Source of the DNA: Clostridium kluyveri
GTDB taxonomy: Bacteria; Bacillota; Clostridia; Clostridiales; Clostridiaceae
Length of the DNA: 64,000 nt
Direction of reading: 5' to 3'
Assembly: GCF_001902295.1 (NCBI RefSeq)
Contig: NZ_CP018335.1
Location: forward strand, 1,116,001-1,180,000
Shown here: piece by piece, positions 1 to 7,233 of the stretch
Layout of the letters: each line of letters begins with the position of its first letter
Position numbering within the stretch: position 1 is the first letter of the stretch
Program-made: the position numbers and the translations under genes
The notes under the pieces: generated by a model
Seen by the model: the letters and a program-made list of their open reading frames with translations, nothing else
Databases searched by the model: none
Told to the model about the DNA's origin: nothing

Positions 1-594
1 TTTGGTGGAACATTTGATCCCATACATAATGGACATATACATATAGCTTATGAGGCAATATATAGATTGGGATTGGATGAAATTGTATTTATGCCTACGG
101 GTAATCCACCACATAAGGCGAAAAAGAGCATAACAGATGCTTTTTTAAGATATGAAATGGTAAAAGTAGCTATAAGATCAGAGAGCAAATTTACGGTAAG
201 TAACTATGAGGTGAATAAAACTACCTTAAGTTATACTTATAGCACTTTAGAACATTTTAACAAACTGGAATCAAAAACTGAATGGTATTTTCTTACTGGA
301 GCAGATTGTTTAATGGATATAGAAAAGTGGAGTAGGGTAGACAGCATATTTAGATTATGCAAATTTATAGTATTTAACAGACCTGGATTTCCAGCATTTA
401 CATCAGAAAGCATAGAGAATCAGAAGAAAAAGATAGAAGATAAATACTCTACTAATATAATATATTTAGATGCTCCTTTATTTGATATTTCTTCTACAGT
501 AATAAGAAACAGTGTGAAGGAAGGAAAAAATGTAAACTATTTTTTACCTGAAAGTGTTTGTAATATTATAAAACAGTTAAATCTTTATAAATAA
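1..594 (+). CDS. nadD: Nicotinate-nucleotide adenylyltransferase, 5' partial
   Basis: The enzyme adenylates nicotinate mononucleotide to deamido-NAD in NAD biosynthesis. The reading frame is open from base 1 and begins inside the nucleotidyltransferase signature FGGTFDPIHNGH, so only a few N-terminal residues are missing. A second family motif, ISSTVIR, is encoded at about 487-507. The C-terminus is complete. It is followed after 33 bases by yqeK, the usual firmicute order nadD-yqeK. A TTG at 67 is an internal codon, not the start. The family assignment is secure; the true start lies outside the window. Confidence 0.95.
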   Translation, partial: FGGTFDPIHNGHIHIAYEAIYRLGLDEIVFMPTGNPPHKAKKSITDAFLRYEMVKVAIRSESKFTVSNYEVNKTTLSYTYSTLEHFNKLESKTEWYFLTGADCLMDIEKWSRVDSIFRLCKFIVFNRPGFPAFTSESIENQKKKIEDKYSTNIIYLDAPLFDISSTVIRNSVKEGKNVNYFLPESVCNIIKQLNLYK

Positions 595-627
595 GGTCAA
601 TAATTTTTTATTTTGGAGTGATACAGG

Positions 628-1203
628 ATGTGGAGTGAAGAGGAGATAAAAGAATATTTAAAGGAGAGATTATCAGAAAAGAGATATAAACATAGCCTGA
701 ATGTAAAAATTACAGCGATAAAATTAGCTGAAGCCTATAATGGAGATGTCAACAAAGCAGCACTGGCTGGGCTTATACATGATTGTGCAAAATATATGTC
801 AGGTAATGAAATTTTGAATTTAGCAGTGAAAAATGGAATTCTTATAGATGAAGTAAGCAGATTGAATCCTAATCTTCTTCATGGCAGTGTAGCTGTTGTG
901 GTTGCAAAAAAAATTATGGGAATTTTTGATGAAGATATACTAAGTGCCATAGCTTGCCATACTACCGGAAAAAAGAATATGAATCTACTGGAAAAAATAA
1001 TATATATTGCAGATTATATAGAACCTGCCAGAAATTTTCCAGGAGTGGAGGAGCTCAGGGAAAAAGCCTTTGTAGATTTAGATGGAGCAATACTAGATGC
1101 TTTTAATAATACTATTAAAGTTGTGATAAATAGAGGTCAGCTTTTACATTTAAACACTATAGAGGGAAGGAATTATTTGGTGTTTCATAGTGGAGAGAAA
1201 TAG
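628..1203 (+). CDS. yqeK: HD-domain phosphohydrolase YqeK (Ap4A hydrolase family)
   Basis: A 191-residue HD-superfamily protein. The metal-binding ligands are visible as His22 (KHSLN) and the His51-Asp52 pair (LIHDCAK), with later histidines in the ACHTTG segment and an IADYIEPAR motif typical of YqeK. Members of this family hydrolyse diadenosine tetraphosphate symmetrically to ADP, which is established family knowledge. It lies directly after nadD and is probably co-transcribed with it. In many firmicutes rsfS follows yqeK; here the next gene is ridA instead. The start is an ATG at 628, preceded by a GGAGTGAT-like ribosome binding site. Confidence 0.93.
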   Translation: MWSEEEIKEYLKERLSEKRYKHSLNVKITAIKLAEAYNGDVNKAALAGLIHDCAKYMSGNEILNLAVKNGILIDEVSRLNPNLLHGSVAVVVAKKIMGIFDEDILSAIACHTTGKKNMNLLEKIIYIADYIEPARNFPGVEELREKAFVDLDGAILDAFNNTIKVVINRGQLLHLNTIEGRNYLVFHSGEK

Positions 1204-1246
1204 AATATACAATATATTTTATAAATTAGTATAGGAGGTTTTTATA

Positions 1247-1627
1247 ATGAAAAAAGAAATAATAAATACAAAAAAAGCTCCTGGAGCTGTAGGCCCTTAT
1301 TCACAGGCTGTAAAAGTGGGTAATTTTTTATTTACATCGGGTCAAATACCCTTAGTTCCAGAAACAGGGGAGCTAATTTCAGGGGATATAAAAAAGGCTG
1401 CTGAAAGGTGTCTTGAAAATATAAAGGCCATACTTGAGGAAGCAGGAACTTGTCTTGAAAATGTGATTAAGACAACAGTGTATGTAAAAAATATATCAGA
1501 CTTTACAGATGTGAATGAAGTATATGCAAGATATTTTCAAAAAGACATGCCTGCAAGATCTTGTGTAGAAGTAAAACTTCCTAAGGATGCTCTGGTTGAA
1601 ATAGAGGTAATCGCATTAATAGATTAG
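1247..1627 (+). CDS. ridA: RidA family 2-iminobutanoate/2-iminopropanoate deaminase
   Basis: A 126-residue YjgF/YER057c/UK114 protein. Family members hydrolyse reactive enamine/imine intermediates released by PLP enzymes such as threonine dehydratase. The full-length fold is evident: GPYSQAVKVGNFLFTSGQIP near the N-terminus and RSCVEVKLPKDALVEIEV at the C-terminus, which holds the conserved Arg and Glu of the active cleft. An AGGAGG ribosome binding site precedes the ATG. It sits between yqeK and a pseudouridine synthase gene and is followed by a hairpin, so it may end a short nadD-yqeK-ridA unit. Confidence 0.93.
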   Translation: MKKEIINTKKAPGAVGPYSQAVKVGNFLFTSGQIPLVPETGELISGDIKKAAERCLENIKAILEEAGTCLENVIKTTVYVKNISDFTDVNEVYARYFQKDMPARSCVEVKLPKDALVEIEVIALID

Positions 1628-1644
1628 TTTAAAGATAGGTTTAA

Positions 1645-1673
1645 AGGAGTGAGCTTTAAAAGAGTTCACTCCT
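1645..1673 (+). terminator. Hairpin after ridA, possible weak terminator
   Basis: AGGAGTGA (1645-1652) pairs perfectly with TCACTCCT (1666-1673) around a 13-base loop. Only AATAATTTAA follows, not a clean T run, so it could be a weak terminator or a processing hairpin between ridA and the pseudouridine synthase gene. Confidence 0.45.
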
Positions 1674-1698
1674 AATAATTTAACAGGAGAGAAGTTAA

Positions 1699-2598
1699 AT
1701 GGAAGAAAATAAAATAGTATTTAAAGTTAAAGAAGAAGAACAGGGATTAAAATTGAAAGAGTATTTAAAAAAAATTCAAAGATTTTCAGGAAGACTTATA
1801 AGAGGAGCGGCTTTAAGTGGAAGAATAGAAATAGATAATAAAAGAGTAAAACTTAATCATGTATTAAAATCAGGAGATGTTATATGTTTTAATTTAATAA
1901 AAGAAGAGTCTCAAAATATAGGGGCAGAAAAAATGGATATGGAGGTAGTGTATGAAGATAAGGATATAATAATAGTAAATAAAAGACCGGGAATAGTAGT
2001 CCATCCTACAAGAAGTTATCCTAGTGGAACGCTAGCTAATGGTCTTATTTATTATTTTCAGAAAAGTGGAGAAAATTGTATAGTTAGATTGGTAAGTAGG
2101 CTGGATATGGATACATCAGGACTTATAATAGTGGCAAAAAATCAGTTTGCCCATATGTGTCTGTCAAGGGATATGAAAAATGAAGATTTTGAAAAAAGCT
2201 ATATTGCTGTTATTCATGGAAAGATGAAAGAAGATCAGGGTATTATAGATTTACCTATATATAGACCACAAGGAGATGATATAAGAAGAATTGTGGATAA
2301 AAGGGGTCAAAGAAGTATTACACATTATAAAGTTATAGAAGAATTTAAACATGATCAACTGCTAAAGCTTATATTAAAAACTGGAAGAACACATCAAATT
2401 AGGGTTCATTTAAGTTATTTAGACCACCCACTATATGGAGATACCCTATATGGAATAGAGGAGGATAACAGGTATATAAATAGGCAGGCTCTTCATGCCT
2501 ATAGGCTTAAGTTTCCCCATCCTAGAGGAAATAAAATATTGGAATTAGAGACTGACATACCAGAGGATATTTCAAATTTAATAAAAGAAATAAAATAA
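1699..2598 (+). CDS. RluA/RluD family pseudouridine synthase
   Basis: A 299-residue RNA pseudouridine synthase. An S4-like RNA-binding segment occupies roughly residues 15-75 (SGRLIRGAALSGRIEID). The catalytic motif RLDMDTSGL follows, with the reactive aspartate at Asp136, and the family C-terminal signature TGRTHQIRVH is present. RluD members modify 23S rRNA helix 69, but paralogues with other rRNA or tRNA targets share these motifs, so the exact target is not assigned. The start is an ATG after AGGAGAG. The gene converges on dacF with a small inverted repeat between the two. Confidence 0.9.
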   Translation: MEENKIVFKVKEEEQGLKLKEYLKKIQRFSGRLIRGAALSGRIEIDNKRVKLNHVLKSGDVICFNLIKEESQNIGAEKMDMEVVYEDKDIIIVNKRPGIVVHPTRSYPSGTLANGLIYYFQKSGENCIVRLVSRLDMDTSGLIIVAKNQFAHMCLSRDMKNEDFEKSYIAVIHGKMKEDQGIIDLPIYRPQGDDIRRIVDKRGQRSITHYKVIEEFKHDQLLKLILKTGRTHQIRVHLSYLDHPLYGDTLYGIEEDNRYINRQALHAYRLKFPHPRGNKILELETDIPEDISNLIKEIK

Positions 2599-2633
2599 GG
2601 CACCTTTTCGTATTTTTAGTTTGGATGCCTTAT
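2595..2633. terminator. Inverted repeat between convergent rluD-type gene and dacF
   Basis: ATAAGGCA (2595-2602) is complementary to TGCCTTAT (2626-2633), with a T-rich loop. It overlaps the stop of the upstream gene and lies 17 bases from the dacF stop on the other strand. Flanking T runs are short, so it is at best a modest bidirectional terminator. Confidence 0.5.
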
Positions 2634-2649
2634 TGTAGATAAAATTATT

Positions 2650-3873
2650 TTATTTAGAAATTACAAATCTTCTTATAGTAAAGGAGACTATGAGAGTTAA
2701 TATAAACATAATTGATATAAAAATTATGTATTTGTTTTTTATAATATTTTCTATATGAGCGGAAGCCATTGTTTGTTTTTCATAATGGCTGGAGCTGCTT
2801 AGAAGAGGTAATTTTCCTATATTTTTTCCTTTAAAGGATATGGTGGCCTCTTCAACTACTTCCCCTGTATTAAAAAACTTAACTGATAAATTTGAATTTT
2901 TTAAGGTAAAACTAGGAACAGCGGTATCATTTTTATTTTTAACATAGTAAAAATCAGAAGCTGCAGTTAGCGGGACAGAGATATTATTTTTATTATAAGT
3001 TGTAACTAAATCTCCTTTTGAATATAATTTCACAAGACTGAAATTATCAAATCCAAAATTAAATAAGGATATGGAATCAGGAAAAAAAGTTTTATTTTTG
3101 TCATGTACCAGGGCTACAATAAGACGCTGGCCATTTCTTGTAGCAGCAGATACGTAAGAGTGCAGAGATTGTGTGGTATATCCGGTTTTACCACCTTCAC
3201 AACCACTGTAATAGTAAGTTGAGTTTGATTGTATCAATTTATTCTCATTCCATACGCCTCTCTCCTGAGGAGATTTATTGGTAGGAGGAATAGTATAATA
3301 TAATGTAGTAGCTATTTTTGAGTATTCGGGATTTTTACATAATTCTCTCATTATGAGAGCTAAATCCTTTGCAGAAGTTTTGTGTTTTTCGTCAAATAAT
3401 CCACTAGGATTTACAAAGTTTGTATTATAAGCTCCAAGTTCATGTGCTTTTTTATTCATTTCAATTGCAAATTTCTCTGAGGAACCATTTCCTATATATT
3501 CTGCTAATGCCTCTGCACAATCATTGGCTGAAGCTAGTAAAAGACCATACAGTAAATCTTTCACAGTTAACTCTTCACCTTCGTAAAGCCCTATTCTAGT
3601 TCCATCTACCAGAGGTGGATTTTTACCAACTGTTACTTTATCATTTAAATTTGCATTTTCAAGGGTTAAAAGTGCAGTCATTATTTTTGTAGTGGATGCA
3701 GGAGGATAGGCAGAATCAGGATTTTTAGCATATAAAACCTCACCTGTTGCAGCATCTAAAAGTACTGCACTATCGGCTGAAACAGAAGGAAGTGTTTGGG
3801 TGGCGTAAACGTTATAGGGATTAATATAACATATAATTAGAAAAAATAATATAAATGTAACTATTTTTTTCAT
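2650..3873 (-). CDS. dacF: D-alanyl-D-alanine carboxypeptidase (PBP5/DacF type)
   Basis: A penicillin-binding serine DD-carboxypeptidase that trims the terminal D-Ala of peptidoglycan stem peptides. From the chosen start there is a signal peptide (about residues 1-24). The catalytic SxxK motif is STTK at Ser60, SAN follows near residue 118, and KTG (GGKTGYTT) near 230. A C-terminal anchor lies at about residues 383-401. The ATG at 3873 is preferred over an upstream ATG at 3897 because AGGAGG sits just before it. Gram-positive homologues act in sporulation cortex or vegetative wall metabolism; which applies here cannot be read from sequence. It is transcribed against its neighbours. Confidence 0.93.
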   Translation of the reverse strand: MKKIVTFILFFLIICYINPYNVYATQTLPSVSADSAVLLDAATGEVLYAKNPDSAYPPASTTKIMTALLTLENANLNDKVTVGKNPPLVDGTRIGLYEGEELTVKDLLYGLLLASANDCAEALAEYIGNGSSEKFAIEMNKKAHELGAYNTNFVNPSGLFDEKHKTSAKDLALIMRELCKNPEYSKIATTLYYTIPPTNKSPQERGVWNENKLIQSNSTYYYSGCEGGKTGYTTQSLHSYVSAATRNGQRLIVALVHDKNKTFFPDSISLFNFGFDNFSLVKLYSKGDLVTTYNKNNISVPLTAASDFYYVKNKNDTAVPSFTLKNSNLSVKFFNTGEVVEEATISFKGKNIGKLPLLSSSSHYEKQTMASAHIENIIKNKYIIFISIMFILTLIVSFTIRRFVISK

Positions 3874-4119
3874 TTTTTCCTCCTTTAAGATAATCATTAA
3901 ATATTATATCAAAAAAATGATATGGATGCGACAAATTTTTTTTAAAAGTTGTCAATAATTCAAATATAAACTGTGTATATAACGTATATTTTATCTTAAA
4001 TTAAAAGTATATAAAGTTCCATATATCCTTAAATTATAGCCATTTTAGCTTATAATATAATGAAATTTACACAATTTTAATATTAATATTAAAATTTTAA
4101 AATTATTAGGAGGAAAAAA

Positions 4120-4722
4120 GTGAAGTATAAAAAGAAAATTATAGGTTCTGTTGTTATTCTAATAATACTTAGTTCATTTCTAATAGTATTTTATATTAAT
4201 TCAAAGTCTATAGATGATGTGTCTAACAATAAAGAGGAAATATTTAAAGAACAGTCCGCTGCAGGAAATACTACAGAACAGTCTTCCAGTGACATAACTG
4301 TTTATATAAATGGAGAAGTTAAAAATCCCGGGGTATATAAATTAAAACAAGATAGCAGGGTGCAGGATTTAGTAAAAGCATGTGGGGGCTTTACAAATGA
4401 AGCTAATAGTTATAAACTAAATTTGGCTAAAAAGTTAAAAGATGAGGACTATATATATGTAGACAAGAAGTCAGATAATGAAAATTTGCAATTACAAAAT
4501 GGGTTGCAGGGAGAAACATCGGAAAATGCAAAAGTAAATATAAATACTGCTACTAAAGAAGAATTAAAAACCATACCTGGCATAGGTGATGTAACTGCAC
4601 AAAAAATTATAGATTATAGGGAACAAAATGGAGGCTTTTCATCAATAGAGGATTTAAAAAATATAGATAGAATAGGAGATAAAACTTTAGAAAAGATAAA
4701 AGATAAGGTAGATATAAGGTAA
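4120..4722 (+). CDS. comEA: ComEA-like SLBB/helix-hairpin-helix DNA-binding protein
   Basis: A 200-residue exported DNA-binding protein. The domain order is an N-terminal membrane anchor (residues about 6-25), a polar linker, an SLBB domain (ITVYINGEVKNPGVYKL) and a C-terminal pair of helix-hairpin-helix motifs (VNINTATKEELKTIPGIG and a second IGDKTLEKI). In competent bacteria ComEA binds transforming DNA outside the membrane and passes it to ComEC. comEC itself lies about 5 kb downstream rather than adjacent. The start is GTG, with AGGAGG eight bases upstream. Whether this organism is naturally competent is unknown. Confidence 0.88.
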   Translation: MKYKKKIIGSVVILIILSSFLIVFYINSKSIDDVSNNKEEIFKEQSAAGNTTEQSSSDITVYINGEVKNPGVYKLKQDSRVQDLVKACGGFTNEANSYKLNLAKKLKDEDYIYVDKKSDNENLQLQNGLQGETSENAKVNINTATKEELKTIPGIGDVTAQKIIDYREQNGGFSSIEDLKNIDRIGDKTLEKIKDKVDIR

Positions 4723-4789
4723 ACTAAAGTTAGGAGCTATTTTAAAATATGTAGTATGAAGTAATCACTGATACTTCTTGGTTCTTAGA

Positions 4790-4836
4790 AAATTGAGATG
4801 GAGAAGGGTGTTTCTTAGCAAACTCCACCTCAATTT
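4790..4836 (+). terminator. Hairpin downstream of comEA
   Basis: AAATTGAGATGGAG (4790-4803) pairs with CTCCACCTCAATTT (4823-4836) with one mismatch and a 19-base loop. No clean T run follows. It probably ends the comEA transcript; a TATAAT-like hexamer at 4850-4855 just downstream could start transcription of the aminotransferase gene. Confidence 0.5.
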
Positions 4837-4887
4837 AATCAAAACTTGATATAATAGATATATATTATAGTGTATGGAGGGAAAAAT

Positions 4888-6078
4888 ATGTTGTCAAAAG
4901 ATATGGTACAATTAGGAAGCAGGAGATCTACTATTAGAGAGATATTTGAATTTGGCAGGAAAAGGGCAGCTATAGTTGGAAGAGATAAGGTATATGATTT
5001 TAGCCTTGGAAATCCTAATGTTCCATCACCAGATTCAGTAAAAAATGCAATTTTAGATATATTGGATCATGAAAAATCCACTGCTGTACATGGGTATACA
5101 AGTGCACAGGGAGATGATAATGTAAGAGATGTAATTGCCAAATCTATAAATAAAAAATTTGATACAAATTTTACAAAAGATAATCTATACATGACTGTAG
5201 GAGCTGCAGCATCTATAAGTATATGCTTTAAGGCTTTAACGAATCCGGGAGATGAATTTATTACCTTTGCACCATTTTTCCCAGAATATAAGTGTTTTGT
5301 GGAACAGGGTTCAGGAGGAAGACTTGTTGTTGTACCTGCTGACATGGAAAACTTTCAGGTGAATTTCTTGGAATTTAAAAAGAGAATTAACAAAAGGACA
5401 AAGGCCGTTATTGTGAACTCTCCTAATAATCCATCAGGAGCTGTTTATTCAGAAGATACTATATTAAAGCTAGTATCTATTTTAGAGGCTAAATCTAAAG
5501 AATATGGACATGCAATCTATTTAATATCTGATGAACCCTATAGGGAAATTGTGTATGCAGGAGTTGAAGTACCTTATATCACAAAGTATTATAAGAATAC
5601 CTTTGTTTGTTATTCCTATAGTAAGTCATTATCACTGCCGGGAGAAAGAATAGGATACATAGTTGTGCCTAGTGAAATGGATAATTTTAAAGATACTTAT
5701 GCTGCTGTTTGCGGGGCGGGTAGAATACTTGGCTATGTTAATGCACCTAGTTTATTTCAAAAAGTTGTTGCAAGGTGTGTGGGCCAGACTTCAGATATTT
5801 CAATCTATGAAACAAATAAAAATCTACTGTATAAGGGATTAATAGAAATGGGTTACAAATGTGTAGAACCACAGGGGGCATTTTATTTATTCCCTCAATC
5901 CTTAGAACCTGATGCAAATTTATTCTGTGAGAAAGCGAGAAAATATGATCTTTTAATGGTGCCTGGAGATGATTTTGGGTGTCCTGGTCATGTTAGAATC
6001 TCTTATTGTGTAGAGACACAGCAAATTATAAATGCACTGCCTGTATTTAAAAAATTGGCAGAGGAGTATAAAAAATAA
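4888..6078 (+). CDS. Class I/II pyridoxal-phosphate aminotransferase
   Basis: A 396-residue fold-type I aminotransferase. Cofactor-binding landmarks are NSPNNPSGAVYS, the ISDEPYREIVY segment with the Asp that contacts the pyridine nitrogen, and SYSKSLSLPGERIGY with the Schiff-base lysine and phosphate-binding Arg. This is the aspartate-aminotransferase-like class, but the amino-acid substrate cannot be fixed from sequence. The ATG at 4888 is chosen over a GTG at 4870 because GGAGG lies just ahead of it. The next gene, an AEC-family carrier, begins about 50 bases downstream, so co-transcription is plausible. Confidence 0.9.
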   Translation: MLSKDMVQLGSRRSTIREIFEFGRKRAAIVGRDKVYDFSLGNPNVPSPDSVKNAILDILDHEKSTAVHGYTSAQGDDNVRDVIAKSINKKFDTNFTKDNLYMTVGAAASISICFKALTNPGDEFITFAPFFPEYKCFVEQGSGGRLVVVPADMENFQVNFLEFKKRINKRTKAVIVNSPNNPSGAVYSEDTILKLVSILEAKSKEYGHAIYLISDEPYREIVYAGVEVPYITKYYKNTFVCYSYSKSLSLPGERIGYIVVPSEMDNFKDTYAAVCGAGRILGYVNAPSLFQKVVARCVGQTSDISIYETNKNLLYKGLIEMGYKCVEPQGAFYLFPQSLEPDANLFCEKARKYDLLMVPGDDFGCPGHVRISYCVETQQIINALPVFKKLAEEYKK

Positions 6079-6129
6079 TATCTTAAATTAATGGCTTTTA
6101 AATTATGATTTGTCATAAAAGGGGATTGT

Positions 6130-7041
6130 ATGATACTAAATACAGTAGTTAAACAAATAGCATCGTTATTTATAATTTCAGTAATAGGTTTTTATTGTGG
6201 CAAAAAAGACATTATTGATGAAAATTTTTCAAATCAGCTTTCTAAATTATTATTAGAGGTAACGCTTCCTCTTTTAATTATATCCTCTTTTAGTTTTACT
6301 TATGAAAGGGCTATAGTAGATAATATAGTAAAAGCATTTATTTATGCAGTGCTTATATTTGCTATAACTCCTTTAATGGTAAAACCTTTATTGATGAAAA
6401 TTGGAAAGGAAAAAAGAGATGTGCTTCAATTTGCCATGGTATTTTCAAATTGTGGCTTTATGGGATTCCCTATAACCCAAAGTATTTTTGGAAATGAAGG
6501 AATCATATATGCATCTATATTCAATATGGTTTTTAATATTTTTGTGTGGACTTATGGAATAATGTTGTTCAGCGAAATAAAAACTATTCGGGAAATTGGT
6601 AAAATATTAAAGAATCCAGGAATAATATCTGCTTTAATTGGAATTTTAATTATGATTTTTTCCATAAAAGTGCCTTCAGTATTTCAAGATGCCATGAAGG
6701 CAGTAGGGGGATTAACCACCCCTATATCCATGCTTATAATAGGAAGTTTATTATCAAAGTCTAATTTTAAAAACCTTATTAATGATGCAAGTATGTATTA
6801 TGGAACTTTTATTAAGCTTTTGTTTATACCTGCAGCTTTATATATAGTTTCAATTTTTTTAAAAGAAAACTCTATAGTTATGAAAACTTTTATTTTAATG
6901 CAGGCTATGCCAGCAGGTGCAACAACTTCACTTTTTGCAGAAAATTTTAATAAGGGAAAGGAATATTCTGTATTCATAGTTTCTTTGTCAACGCTTTTTT
7001 CCATGATCACAATACCTTTGATAATTAAGTTTTGCTTATGA
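6130..7041 (+). CDS. AEC-family (auxin efflux carrier type) transporter
   Basis: A 303-residue polytopic membrane protein with about ten hydrophobic helices in two five-helix halves, as in the AEC/BASS-like fold. Family landmarks are TLPLLIISSFSF in the first half, FSNCGFMGFP in the middle and MQAMPAGATTSLFAENF in the second. Bacterial members transport malate, malonate or other organic anions, so an organic-acid carrier is the family expectation; the substrate is not shown. Its position behind an aminotransferase suggests an amino- or keto-acid-related role, which is inference. Confidence 0.85.
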   Translation: MILNTVVKQIASLFIISVIGFYCGKKDIIDENFSNQLSKLLLEVTLPLLIISSFSFTYERAIVDNIVKAFIYAVLIFAITPLMVKPLLMKIGKEKRDVLQFAMVFSNCGFMGFPITQSIFGNEGIIYASIFNMVFNIFVWTYGIMLFSEIKTIREIGKILKNPGIISALIGILIMIFSIKVPSVFQDAMKAVGGLTTPISMLIIGSLLSKSNFKNLINDASMYYGTFIKLLFIPAALYIVSIFLKENSIVMKTFILMQAMPAGATTSLFAENFNKGKEYSVFIVSLSTLFSMITIPLIIKFCL

Positions 7042-7233
7042 GAATTTAAAAGATAGTGGGAGGATTTACATAAGTATATTTAAAAAGCTGGTTTATTTCA
7101 GTTATATGTTAAAGTATATTATAGTATAAATCGATTATTATATAAGGTGATAAATATTATTTGATAATAAAGTAAAATAAGTTAGATTTATGTATTTTAA
7201 TAGTGTTTTGTTTATATGGGAAGGTGTTGGGGT

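Noticed and set aside
4722..4888. Structured leader before the aminotransferase, considered as a T-box or riboswitch
   Set aside because: Only about 165 bases with a single strong hairpin; no T-box sequence or other riboswitch core was recognised.
5067..5345. 92-codon minus-strand frame inside the aminotransferase gene
   Set aside because: It is a shadow of a well-supported gene with no start signals of its own. The same applies to other long antisense frames, for example 13554-14048, 16854-17330 and 38745-39185.
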